A DNA stretch of 64,000 nucleotides from Rubrivivax sp. Lineage in GTDB: Bacteria > Pseudomonadota > Gammaproteobacteria > Burkholderiales > Burkholderiaceae_C. Below the pieces are notes generated by a model that made no database searches, was not told the origin of the DNA, and worked only from the letters and a program-made list of their open reading frames with translations. Each line of letters begins with the position of its first letter. Position 1 is the first letter of the stretch. Shown here in pieces: positions 29,255-37,733 of the stretch. A program made the translations under genes and the position numbers. Location: the NCBI GenBank assembly GCA_020852865.1, contig JADYZZ010000073.1, positions 1 to 64,000 of the forward strand. The letters run 5' to 3'.

Positions 29255-30439
29255 TCAGGCCGCGATCAGCTCGAGCTGAGGCGAGACCGGGCGCGCGGGG
29301 ACGACGCCGCCCATCGCGACGCAGTGGCGCTCGACGGCCTCGATGAAGCCGGGTGCGAACCGCAGCTTTGCCCTGCGCGTACGCGCGAGGAAACCGACGC
29401 TGGCCTTGGCCGACAGCAGCTCGCGCTGCTCGCCCTCGCGCATGAAGGCCGCCACCGAGGGCGGTCGAAGACCGATCGGGTCGGTGCCGATGGAGACCGC
29501 GAACCTGCGCCGACCGTCGAAGCGCGCGGCACGCGGCGCCATGCCCGAGGAGGGAAACAGCGTGTCGCGCACGGGGGCATAGGCGCCGGGCCGGTTCAGC
29601 CGGTCGCCCAGCCATTGGGCGACCGGTACGCTGACCGCGCTGCCGACCAGACCCCAGCGCGCGGAGGGCTTGGCGACGTCTTCCGCGGGCAGGGTCCAGT
29701 CGGTATCGAACCCCTGCAGGCGTTCGCCGTCGCGAATGCCCAGCTTGAGGACACGACCATCCGGCATGAGCACAGCGGGAGGCGAGGCGATGCCGATGGT
29801 GCTGCCGTTCTTCAGGGTCGGTACGGCGTCCACCGCCCAGCCCAGTCCGCCAAGGCCTTCGGTCCAGTAGAAGCCGTGCGGCACGACGCCGAGGTTCGTC
29901 GCCGGCCTGGGGATCGGCTTGTCGTCGGCCAGCACGACCTCGCAAGGATCGAGGGCACGCGAGGCCACGAGGAACACGCGCTCGCGCCGTTGGGCGAGGC
30001 CGAAGGACCAGCTGTCGACGACTCGATACGCCCAGCGATAGCCGCGGCCCTCGAACTCGTCGACGATGGCTCGCATCGCGTTGCCGCCGTTGAGCTGCAG
30101 CATGAACGGGACGTTCTCGACGACGACCGTCGGAACGCGGCGGCGCGACAGCAGGCGAAAGACCTCGCCGATCAAGCCGGATCGTTCGCCGCCGAGGCCG
30201 GCGGTACGGCCGGCCTGACTCAGGTCCTGGCAAGGAAACCCCGCGCAGAGCAGATCGATCGAACGCGGCAGCGAGCGCAGCTTCGCGATGTCGTCCCGAT
30301 ACGCGACCGCGGGAAAGCGCGCGGCGAGCACCGCGCGTGACTCGGGAAGGATGTCGCAGACGAGCTCGGTCGCATGCCCCGCCCGGTGCATGCCCAGTTC
30401 GAAACCGCCGATCCCGGCGAAGAGCCCCGCGATTCGCAT
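29255..30439 (-). CDS. dcm: DNA (cytosine-5) methyltransferase
   Basis: Modification enzyme of the C5-cytosine family. It has 394 residues from the ATG at 30439. Motif I is AGLFAGIGGFELGM; motif IV is GFPCQDLSQAG with nucleophile Cys70; motif VI is VVENVPFML; motif VIII is QRRERVFLVASR; then a target-recognition region (about 190-270) and motif X GLVGSAVSVPVAQWLG. A C-terminal extension of about 100 residues follows (FAPGFIEAVERH). It protects the host from the adjacent putative endonuclease; vsr repairs its deamination by-products. The recognition sequence is unknown. The symbol is given for the family only. Confidence 0.93.
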   Translation of the reverse strand: MRIAGLFAGIGGFELGMHRAGHATELVCDILPESRAVLAARFPAVAYRDDIAKLRSLPRSIDLLCAGFPCQDLSQAGRTAGLGGERSGLIGEVFRLLSRRRVPTVVVENVPFMLQLNGGNAMRAIVDEFEGRGYRWAYRVVDSWSFGLAQRRERVFLVASRALDPCEVVLADDKPIPRPATNLGVVPHGFYWTEGLGGLGWAVDAVPTLKNGSTIGIASPPAVLMPDGRVLKLGIRDGERLQGFDTDWTLPAEDVAKPSARWGLVGSAVSVPVAQWLGDRLNRPGAYAPVRDTLFPSSGMAPRAARFDGRRRFAVSIGTDPIGLRPPSVAAFMREGEQRELLSAKASVGFLARTRRAKLRFAPGFIEAVERHCVAMGGVVPARPVSPQLELIAA

Positions 30440-30463
30440 ATGGATGTCCGTACAGTGGCGGGC

Positions 30464-30491
30464 ATCATAGCGTGCCGTGGCAGCGTGGCAA
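30464..30491 (-). promoter_or_regulatory. Probable promoter of the methyltransferase gene
   Basis: Minus strand: -35 TTGCCA (30486-30491), 16-nt spacer, -10 TATGAT (30464-30469), about 25 nt upstream of the ATG at 30439. This is a better sigma-70 match than most in the window, in keeping with an acquired gene. The short leader contains GTAC/CCACTG elements but no clear controller-protein box. Confidence 0.55.
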
Positions 30492-30681
30492 GTGCCCAGG
30501 CCGCGATCGACCGCGGGCGGGGCGCGAAGCGAATCGAGTAAAAAGGGCGCTGCCCTGGCCCCGTGCCTGCTGCGGATGCCGAGGCGGCTCATCGGCAACG
30601 GCGCGGCGGCGCAACGGTGCTCCTTTCCTGCCTCGGGCCGCCTTGCCAAGCGGTACCAGCGCGTCCGCACCCCACCCCCCA

Positions 30682-33405
30682 ATGAACTGCGCCGCCGCCA
30701 TCGCACCGCTGTCGCCCGCCCTGACGCCCAGCGGCCACCTGCGGCTGCTGAGCGACGCCGAGGCGCCCCCGCTCGCGCCGGCGCTGGCCGAGCGGCTCGC
30801 CGCCGCCTTCGCGCGCGGCTGCGGCCCGGGCCTGCTGGAGCTGGGCGCGCGCGACGTGGCCAGCGTGCTGCCGCCGCTGCTGGCCTGGTGGCGCGATTTC
30901 GCGGCGCGCTACGTGAGCGCACTGTGCGCCACGCCCGAAGGCGCGCCGATCGCCGTGGCGGCGCCGGACGCGGCCGCGCTCGCCGCGCTGGCGGCCGACG
31001 CGCCGCCGATGCGCGGCGCCGAGTACCTCTCGGGCGAAGTGCTCGCGGCGCTGTGGGCCGAGCTGGACACGGCGGCGCGCGCTGCGCTCGACGAATCGGC
31101 GCGGCCGCTCGCCGAGCTGCTGAGGAGCTGGCACCCGGCCTGGAACCTGGTCGGCCGCGTGCACTTCAACCTGGCCGAGAACCGCAAGGACGACGAGGCG
31201 CCGTTCGCCTTCCTCGCCACCTACACGACGCGGCTCGCGGCGCACGGCCGGGCGCAGCATCAGCCGCTGGCGACGGCGCTGGCCGAGTTCTCGGGGGCGC
31301 GCAAGAAGGCGCAGCTGCTGTCGCTGCTGCTGCCGGTGCAGCGCGCGGCGCAGCAGTGCGAGTGGCTGCGCGAGATGGTCGATGCGGGCGAGATCTACCA
31401 CCCGCTGCGCTGGACACCCGCCGAGGCGCTGCGCCTGCTGCGCGATGCGTCCAAGCTCGAAGCCGGCGGCATCGTCCTGCGCATGCCCGGCAGCTGGCAG
31501 GGCGGGCGGCCGGCGCGCGCGCGCGTCAGCGCCACGGTGGGCGCGGCCCGGCCCTCGGTGCTGGGCCTGGGCGCGATGCTCGATTTCGAAGTGGCGCTCA
31601 CGCTCGACGGCGAGCGGCTCACGCCCGCCGAGATCGAGGCGCTGCTTGCCGGCAGCGCCGGCCTGCAGCTGATCCGAGGCCGCTGGGTCGAGGTCGACGG
31701 CGCCAGACTCGGCCGGCTGCTGGAGCGCTGGCGCGCGGTCGAGCAGCGGGCGGCTGCCGACGGCCTTCCGTTCACCGAGGCGATGCGGCTGGTGGCCGGC
31801 GCGGGCCTGGGCGAAGAGGGCGAAGAGGGCGAGACCGGCGACGGCGCCCAAGCCCGCGACTGGGCCGAAGTCAGCGCCGGCGGCTGGCTGGCCGAGACGC
31901 TGCGCGGCCTGCGCCAACCCGAGGGCCTGGCGCAGGTCGATCCGGGGCCGGCCCTGAAGGCGACGCTGCGGCCGTATCAGCAGGCCGGCCTGCGCTGGCT
32001 GTATCTGCTGACGCGCCTGGGCCTGGGTGCCTGCCTGGCCGACGACATGGGCCTGGGCAAGACGATCCAGACGCTGGCGCTGCTGCTGGTGCTGCAGCAG
32101 GAGAGCGCGCGCGCCGGTACGCCGCGCAAGCCCAGCTTGCTGGTGGCGCCGGCCTCGCTGCTGGCCAACTGGGCGGCCGAGGCCGAGCGTTTCGCGCCCG
32201 CGCTGCGCGTGCTGGTGGCGCATCCGTCGGTGCTGCCGGCGCAGCCCTTGCGCGCGCTGGACGCTGCCGCGTTCGAAGCGGCCGACCTCGTCGTCACCAG
32301 CTACGCGACGCTGCTGCGCCTGCCGGCGCTGGCGCAGCAGCGCTGGCGCCTCGTCGTCGCCGACGAGGCGCAGGCGATCAAGAACCCCGGCGCCAAGCAG
32401 ACGCGCCAGCTCAAGAGCCTGCAGGCCGACGCGCGCATCGCGCTCACCGGCACGCCGGTGGAAAACCGCCTCGGCGATCTGTGGTCGCTGTTCGACTTCA
32501 CGCACCCGGGGCTGCTCGGCTCGCAGCAGGTGTTCGCCGATTTCACGCGGCGGCTGCAAGGCGCCGAGCATTACGCGCCGCTGCGCCGGCTGGTCGCGCC
32601 CTACATCCTGCGCCGCCTCAAGAGCGACAAGAGCGTGATCGCCGACCTGCCCGACAAGACCGAGCTCGATGCCTGGTGCCATCTGGCGCCGGCGCAGGCC
32701 GCGCTGTACCAGCAGGCGGTGCAGGAACTCGCGCAGGCGCTCGACGGCGCCGAGGGCATCGCGCGCAAGGGGCTGGTGCTGGCTTACCTGATGCGCTTCA
32801 AGCAGATCTGCAACCACCCCTCGCAGTGGCTGGGCGACGCGGCCTGGCGCGCCGAGGACAGCGGCAAGTTCGCGCGCCTGCGCGAGCTGGCCGAAGTGGT
32901 GCGCGACAAGCAGGAGAAGATGCTCGTCTTCACGCAGTTCCGCGAGACCTGCGAGCCGCTGGCGGCCTTTCTCGGCGCGTTGTTCGGCCGCCCGGGGCTG
33001 GTGCTGCACGGCGCCACCCCGGTGGCGCGCCGGCGCGAGCGGGTCGAGCGCTTCCAGGGCGACGAGCTCGTGCCCTTCTTCGTGCTCTCGCTCAAGGCGG
33101 GCGGCTCGGGGCTGAACCTCACGGCCGCGTCGCATGTGGTGCACTTCGACCGCTGGTGGAATCCGGCGGTGGAGAATCAGGCCACCGACCGCGCCTACCG
33201 CATCGGCCAGCGGCGCAACGTGCTGGTGCACAAGTTCGTCTGCCGCGGCACGGTGGAGGAGCGCATCGACGCCCTGATCCGCTCGAAGCAGCAACTGGTG
33301 AGGGATGTGCTCGAAGGCGGCGCCGAGCGCCTGCTCACCGAAATGAGCGACGGCGAGCTGCTCGACCTGGTGCGCCTGGACATCCATGCCGCGCACGACG
33401 CCTGA
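30682..33405 (+). CDS. SNF2-family DEAD/DEAH helicase-like ATPase
   Basis: Superfamily 2 double-stranded DNA translocase. It has 907 residues from the ATG at 30682. A long N-terminal region (1-410) of the bacterial SNF2 type precedes the motor. Motif I is DDMGLGKT beginning at residue 454; motif II is DEAQ beginning at 561; motif III region LTGTPVENRLGDLWSLFDF; the second RecA domain has KMLVFTQFRE and GGSGLNLTAASHVVHFDRWWNPAVENQ in outline, then DRAYRIGQ. It is followed at 30 nt by a SWIM zinc-finger gene, its usual bacterial partner. It may act in DNA repair or transcription recycling (HepA/RapA-like) or in defence, given the neighbouring R-M genes. Confidence 0.92.
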   Translation: MNCAAAIAPLSPALTPSGHLRLLSDAEAPPLAPALAERLAAAFARGCGPGLLELGARDVASVLPPLLAWWRDFAARYVSALCATPEGAPIAVAAPDAAALAALAADAPPMRGAEYLSGEVLAALWAELDTAARAALDESARPLAELLRSWHPAWNLVGRVHFNLAENRKDDEAPFAFLATYTTRLAAHGRAQHQPLATALAEFSGARKKAQLLSLLLPVQRAAQQCEWLREMVDAGEIYHPLRWTPAEALRLLRDASKLEAGGIVLRMPGSWQGGRPARARVSATVGAARPSVLGLGAMLDFEVALTLDGERLTPAEIEALLAGSAGLQLIRGRWVEVDGARLGRLLERWRAVEQRAAADGLPFTEAMRLVAGAGLGEEGEEGETGDGAQARDWAEVSAGGWLAETLRGLRQPEGLAQVDPGPALKATLRPYQQAGLRWLYLLTRLGLGACLADDMGLGKTIQTLALLLVLQQESARAGTPRKPSLLVAPASLLANWAAEAERFAPALRVLVAHPSVLPAQPLRALDAAAFEAADLVVTSYATLLRLPALAQQRWRLVVADEAQAIKNPGAKQTRQLKSLQADARIALTGTPVENRLGDLWSLFDFTHPGLLGSQQVFADFTRRLQGAEHYAPLRRLVAPYILRRLKSDKSVIADLPDKTELDAWCHLAPAQAALYQQAVQELAQALDGAEGIARKGLVLAYLMRFKQICNHPSQWLGDAAWRAEDSGKFARLRELAEVVRDKQEKMLVFTQFRETCEPLAAFLGALFGRPGLVLHGATPVARRRERVERFQGDELVPFFVLSLKAGGSGLNLTAASHVVHFDRWWNPAVENQATDRAYRIGQRRNVLVHKFVCRGTVEERIDALIRSKQQLVRDVLEGGAERLLTEMSDGELLDLVRLDIHAAHDA

Positions 33406-33435
33406 TCACCTGCAACCGAGGCAAGGGAGACGAGC

Positions 33436-34491
33436 ATGAGCTACTGGGGCTGGAAGCCGTACGTGCCGGCCGCCGCGCGAAGGAAGAAGGCCGAAGCGGC
33501 CGCGGCGCGCGCGCGCAAGTCCGGCGCGGCGCTGGCGCCGGTGGTGCCGTCGCGCGGCGCGATCGCCCGGACCTTCTGGGGCAAGGCCTGGTGCGAGAAC
33601 CTCGAGCAGTACAGCGACTACGCCAACCGGCTGCCGCGCGGGCGCACCTACGTGCGCAACGGTTCGGTGATCGATCTGGCCATCGCCGAGGGCGAGGTGC
33701 GCGCCCAGGTCGTGGGCTCGGATCTGTACCGCGTCGAGGTGCGCGTGGCGGCGGTGGGCGACAGGCACTGGAAGGCGATCGGCGCGGACTGCGCCGGCTC
33801 GATCGACTCGATGGTCGAGCTGCTGCAGGGCCGCTTCTCCCAGGCCGTGATGCAGCGCCTGTGCCGCCCCGGCGACGGGCTCTTTCCGGCGCCGCGGGAG
33901 ATTCATTTCAGCTGCTCCTGCCCCGACTGGGCGTCGATGTGCAAGCATGTCGCCGCGGTGCTCTACGGCGTGGGCGCGCGGCTGGACAGCCAGCCCGAGC
34001 TGCTGTTCCGGCTGCGCCGCGTCGACGGCGCCGATCTGCTGGCGCAGGCCGATCAGGCGCTCGCGACGCCGGCCACGCGGCCGGCCCAGGGACGGCGGCT
34101 CGACGCGGTGGAGCTGGCCGAGATGTTCGACATCGAGATGACCGAAACCGCGCCGGCGCCGGGGAATGCCGAGACGGCGAAGAAGCCGCCGCCCGGCCGC
34201 CGCCGCGCGGCGGCCGGGAAGATCGCGCCACAAGCGGCAGGTGCTGCGCGCAAGACAGGGGCCGCGTCGAGCGCTGCGGCGGCCGAGCCGAAACGCGGGC
34301 ATCGAGCCGGGCGCAAGGCAAAGGCCGGCGCCGGGGTGTCCTCTGCGCCCAAGGCGTCGCGCGCGACCAGGGCACCGAGGGCGCCCAAGACGCCGACCGA
34401 GGCCGAGCCGGGCGCCGATCCGAAGACGCGAAGCAAGGGCAGGGCCGGGACGGCGATCAAGGCCAAGGTCAGGATCAAGCCGCGCACTTGA
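33436..34491 (+). CDS. SWIM zinc-finger protein, partner of the SNF2 ATPase
   Basis: Has 351 residues. The N-terminal segment MSYWGWKPYVPAAARR and FWGKAWCENLEQYSDYANRL are family hallmarks of bacterial SWIM proteins. The SWIM motif CxCx6CxH is complete: Cys160, Cys162, Cys169, His171 (CSCPDWASMCKH). The last 120 residues are a low-complexity Lys/Ala/Pro/Arg tail resembling histone H1, likely a DNA-binding tail. Position 30 nt after the SNF2 gene implies one operon and a physical or functional pair. Confidence 0.9.
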   Translation: MSYWGWKPYVPAAARRKKAEAAAARARKSGAALAPVVPSRGAIARTFWGKAWCENLEQYSDYANRLPRGRTYVRNGSVIDLAIAEGEVRAQVVGSDLYRVEVRVAAVGDRHWKAIGADCAGSIDSMVELLQGRFSQAVMQRLCRPGDGLFPAPREIHFSCSCPDWASMCKHVAAVLYGVGARLDSQPELLFRLRRVDGADLLAQADQALATPATRPAQGRRLDAVELAEMFDIEMTETAPAPGNAETAKKPPPGRRRAAAGKIAPQAAGAARKTGAASSAAAAEPKRGHRAGRKAKAGAGVSSAPKASRATRAPRAPKTPTEAEPGADPKTRSKGRAGTAIKAKVRIKPRT

Positions 34492-34636
34492 TCGACGCCG
34501 CGCGCGACGCGGCGGTCCTGCGCGGCCGCCGGCGCCGGCAACGGGGCATGGCTGTGGCCGGGCGCGGGGCCGGCGCGCTGCGACCGGGCGGTCAGCGGAC
34601 CAGGAGGCCGGCCCCGGTGCCGTGCGGACCGCCGCG

Positions 34637-35011
34637 TCAGCGGCGCCGCCAGTACCCGCCGCGCCAGCGCCAGCCCGGCCCCTCGCGGCGCCAGTAGCCC
34701 GGCACCCAGCCGTGCCCGGCCGGCGGCATCGCCCAGCGGCCGCCGATCCAGGCGTAGCGGCCGAGATGCCAGGCCCAGTAGCCGCCGATCCACACGTAGG
34801 CCGGGCCGGGTGCGGCCGGCACCACCTCGTATTGCGGCATCGGCGGCGCAGCGTCGGCCAGCGGGCCGTCCGCCGGCTCGTAGGCGCCGTAGCCGGGCAG
34901 CGGCGCGACCACGCAGCCGGCGAGCAGCGCAGCGCCGCCTGCGGCCAGAGCCATGGCGGCGGCGCGCGCGAAGAGGCGCCGACGTTCGTTTGCGTTCGCT
35001 TTCACGGACAA
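34637..35011 (-). CDS. YXWGXW-repeat-type lipoprotein
   Basis: Has 124 residues with a lipoprotein signal ending LLAGC, with Cys33 as the likely lipidated residue. The C-terminal half has repeated aromatic motifs of the kind Y-x-W-x-x-x-x-W (YVWIGGYWAW, YAWIGGRWAM, WVPGYWRRE, WRWRGGYWRRR), as in the YXWGXW repeat family of proteobacterial envelope lipoproteins. Function unknown. It is on the minus strand, downstream of the FrnE-like gene. Confidence 0.8.
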   Translation of the reverse strand: MSVKANANERRRLFARAAAMALAAGGAALLAGCVVAPLPGYGAYEPADGPLADAAPPMPQYEVVPAAPGPAYVWIGGYWAWHLGRYAWIGGRWAMPPAGHGWVPGYWRREGPGWRWRGGYWRRR

Positions 35012-35044
35012 GCTCCTGTCGCGTCACGAGGACCTTGCCGGTAC

Positions 35045-35097
35045 AACGCGCGCGGCTGCTGCAGCGGCGACAGCGCCGCCGCGGCGTTGCGCGCGTT
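35045..35097. terminator. GC-rich hairpin between the FrnE-like and lipoprotein genes
   Basis: Arms AACGCGCGC (35045-35053) and GCGCGCGTT (35089-35097) are perfectly complementary, and additional pairing is possible inside. It lies in the 166-nt gap 35012-35177. It has no clear T-run for a minus-strand transcript, so it may be an attenuator, a processing site or a weak terminator. Confidence 0.35.
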
Positions 35098-35177
35098 TAC
35101 TCGGTGAAGTTCTGTTGCGGTGTGCCGTCGGCGGCCGGCCGGCGTGGCCGGGCGATGCCGGCCGCGCGCGAGCCCGG

Positions 35178-35816
35178 TCACGCCTGCGCCGCGAGCCGGC
35201 GCAGCACCTGCTCGAACACCTCGGGCTTCTGCGCGCCCTGGATCAGGTGGCGGCCGTCGACGACGAGCGCCGGCACCGAGTGGATGCCGGCGTCCTGCCA
35301 CTGGCGCTCGGCGGCGCGCACTTCGGCGGCGAACGCGTCGCCTTCGAGCACCTGCGCGGCGCGCGCGTGGTCCAGGCCGAGCGCGTCGACGAGTTCGAGC
35401 AGCAGCTCGCGCGCACCCGGGTTGCGGCCCTGGCCGTGGTAGGCGGCGAAGAGCGCGTGTGCGAGCCGGCGCTCGGCCTCGGCGCCGGCTTCGACGCGCG
35501 CCCAGTGCAGCAGCCGGTGCGCGTCGAAGGTGTTCCAAACGCGGCCGCGCGCGCCGAAGGCGAAGCCCACCGCCGCGCCGCGTTCGTGCAGCGTGGCCTG
35601 GTTGGCGCGCACCTGGGCTTCGCCCAGGCCGTACTTGGCTGCCAGGTACTGCAGCAGGTCGGCGCCTGCGGCCGGCATGTCGGGGTTGAGCTCGAAGGGC
35701 TGGAACTCGAGTTCGATCGCGAACCCATCGCCGAGGTTCGTCAGCGCGCGTTCGAGCGCGTTCAGGCCCACCGCGCACCAGGGGCAGGCGATGTCGGAGA
35801 CGAAGTCGACCTTCAT
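35178..35816 (-). CDS. FrnE-like DsbA-family oxidoreductase
   Basis: Cytoplasmic thioredoxin-fold protein of the FrnE/DsbA group. It has 212 residues, no signal peptide, and the active site CPWC at residues 11-14 (SDIACPWCAVG). The conserved ending is SVPALVVDGRHLIQGAQKPEVF with its cis-Pro. FrnE-type proteins are linked to disulfide chemistry under oxidative stress. It lies 48 nt behind the permease gene on the same strand, so it may be cotranscribed with dppB/dppC-type genes. Confidence 0.9.
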   Translation of the reverse strand: MKVDFVSDIACPWCAVGLNALERALTNLGDGFAIELEFQPFELNPDMPAAGADLLQYLAAKYGLGEAQVRANQATLHERGAAVGFAFGARGRVWNTFDAHRLLHWARVEAGAEAERRLAHALFAAYHGQGRNPGARELLLELVDALGLDHARAAQVLEGDAFAAEVRAAERQWQDAGIHSVPALVVDGRHLIQGAQKPEVFEQVLRRLAAQA

Positions 35817-35864
35817 GGCGGCCGGCTCCTCGTTCGGGTGGCGTGCGCGGGGGCGCCCGCCCGG

Positions 35865-36713
35865 TCAGCGCTTGCGCGCCAGTTTGGGGTCGAGCAGGTC
35901 GCGCAGGCCGTCGCCGATCAGGTTCAGGCCGAGCACGCTGGCCATGATCGCCAGCCCCGGGTACACGGCCAGCAGCGGCGCCTGGAACATCTGCGTCTGC
36001 GCTTCGTTGAGCATGCGGCCCCAGCTCGGCCGCGGCGGCTGCGTGCCCAGGCCGAGATACGACAGCGCCGCCTCGGCCAGGATGGCGGTGGCGAACGAGA
36101 TGCTCGCCTGCACGATGAGCGGGCTTGCGATGTTGGGCAGCACATGGTCGCGCGTGATCGCCAGCGGCCCCTTGCCGGCGGCGCGCGCGGCGGTGACGAA
36201 CTCGCGCGCCCACACCGCGTTGGCGCTGCCGCGCGCGATGCGCGCGAACACCGGGATGTTGAAGATGCCGATCGCGACGATGCTCATCACCAGCCCCGGC
36301 CCGTAGATGGCGGTGAGCATGATCGCCGACAGCAGCGCCGGGAAGGCGAAGGTGAAGTCGCTGGCGCGCATCACCAGCTCCTCGATCCAGCCGCGGCCGT
36401 CGGCGCGCGAGGCCGAGGCCAGGCAGCCCAGCGTGACGCCCACGGCCAGGCCGATCCCGACGGCGATCACGCCGACCAGGATGCTGTTCTGCGCGCCCAC
36501 CAGCAGCTGCGAGGCGATGTCGCGCCCGAGGCTGTCGGTGCCGAGCCAATGCGCCGCGCTCGGCGGCTGCAGCTTGCTCGGGATGTCGATCTCGGCCACC
36601 GGGTAGGGCGACCAGAAGAGCGAGACCAGCGCGGCCAGGGCCAGCGCCGCGCTCAGCAGCCCGCCGACCACGAAGCTCGGGTGGCGTCTTGCGCGCTGCC
36701 AGAAGCCCGTCAT
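35865..36713 (-). CDS. Peptide-type ABC transporter permease (DppC-like)
   Basis: Second permease of a dipeptide/oligopeptide-type importer. It has 282 residues from the ATG at 36713. An N-terminal helix (about 14-35) precedes the DppC signature HWLGTDSLGRDIASQLLVGA. The EAA coupling loop region reads EFVTAARAAGKGPLAITRDHVLPN. It ends with LNLIGDGLRDLLDPKL, which is typical. It starts 14 nt after the DppB-like stop. The matching ATPase genes are not adjacent but 8 kb further along the same strand. Confidence 0.93.
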   Translation of the reverse strand: MTGFWQRARRHPSFVVGGLLSAALALAALVSLFWSPYPVAEIDIPSKLQPPSAAHWLGTDSLGRDIASQLLVGAQNSILVGVIAVGIGLAVGVTLGCLASASRADGRGWIEELVMRASDFTFAFPALLSAIMLTAIYGPGLVMSIVAIGIFNIPVFARIARGSANAVWAREFVTAARAAGKGPLAITRDHVLPNIASPLIVQASISFATAILAEAALSYLGLGTQPPRPSWGRMLNEAQTQMFQAPLLAVYPGLAIMASVLGLNLIGDGLRDLLDPKLARKR

Positions 36714-36727
36714 CGCGCCGGCCCCGC

Positions 36728-37684
36728 TCAGGCGCCGCGCAGCCGCGGGTCGACCACGGCGTACAGCAAGTCGACGACGAAGTTCACCACCACCACCATG
36801 CTGGCCAGGAGCATGACAACGTCGCGCACGACGACGAGGTCGCGGTTGGCGATGGCCTGGAACACGAGCCGCCCGATGCCCGGCAGCACGAACACGTTCT
36901 CGACGACGATGGTGCCGGTGACGAGGTTGGCGAACTGCAGCCCGGCGACGGTGAGCACCGGGATCAGCGCGTTGCGCAGCACGTGGCGCCACAGCGCCTG
37001 GCGCTTGCTGAGCCCCTTGGCGCGCGCGGTGCGCACGAAGTCCTCGCGCATCACCTCCAGCACCGACGAGCGCGTGATGCGCGCCAGGATCGCCGCCTGC
37101 ACCACCGCCAGCGCCACTGCCGGCAGCACCAGGGCCTGGAGTCCCTCCCACAGCCCGCCCCCGTCGTCGGCGCTCCAGCCGGGGAAGCCGCCCGCGCTCA
37201 CCCATTGCAGCTTCACCGCGAAGAGCAGGATGAGCAGGATCGCGAACCAGAAGTTCGGGATCGCGATGCCGAGCTGGCTGGCGGCCATCACGCCGACGTC
37301 GCCGAGCTGGTTGTGGCGCGCCGCGGCGTAGACGCCGAGCGCGAGCGCGAGCACGACGGTGAGCGCCATCGCCATCGCCGCCAGCGGCAGCGTGACTTGC
37401 AGCCGCTCGACGATGAGCTCGGCGCTGGGCGTGTCGTAGCTGATGCTGTTGGCGGTGCGCCCGCGCAGCAGGCCGCCGGTCCAGTCGAGGTAGCGCGTGA
37501 GCGCCGGGCGGTCCAGACCGAGCCGGGCCTGCAGGGCGGCCACGGATTCGGGCGTTGCGGTCTCGCCCAGGATCACCTCGGCGGCGTTGCCCGGCAGCAG
37601 TTCGAGCACCGCGAACACCACGACCGACGCCACGGCCAGCGTGGCCACGAAGGCGGCGAAGCGCTTGAGCAGGAACCAGGCCAT
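36728..37684 (-). CDS. Peptide-type ABC transporter permease (DppB-like)
   Basis: First permease. It has 318 residues and six helices. The N-terminal LLKRFAAFVATLAVASVVVF is the usual DppB opening. The coupling loop reads DFVRTARAKGLSKRQALWRHVLRNALIP, and the protein ends with VNFVVDLLYAVVDPRLR. It begins 50 nt from the divergent aldehyde dehydrogenase start, so the short intergenic stretch must hold the promoter of this transporter operon. Confidence 0.93.
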   Translation of the reverse strand: MAWFLLKRFAAFVATLAVASVVVFAVLELLPGNAAEVILGETATPESVAALQARLGLDRPALTRYLDWTGGLLRGRTANSISYDTPSAELIVERLQVTLPLAAMAMALTVVLALALGVYAAARHNQLGDVGVMAASQLGIAIPNFWFAILLILLFAVKLQWVSAGGFPGWSADDGGGLWEGLQALVLPAVALAVVQAAILARITRSSVLEVMREDFVRTARAKGLSKRQALWRHVLRNALIPVLTVAGLQFANLVTGTIVVENVFVLPGIGRLVFQAIANRDLVVVRDVVMLLASMVVVVNFVVDLLYAVVDPRLRGA

Positions 37685-37733
37685 CGGCGACTATGATGCC
37701 CCAAGCTGCCCGCCCCGCTTCCGGAGGCCCCCC

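Noticed and set aside
30477..34697. A very long open frame (over 1,400 codons) running through the SNF2 and SWIM genes in another frame
   Set aside because: Its translation is low-complexity Arg/Ala/Gly/Pro without motifs, while the overlapping frame has complete SNF2 and SWIM signatures. Long stop-free shadows are expected at this GC content.
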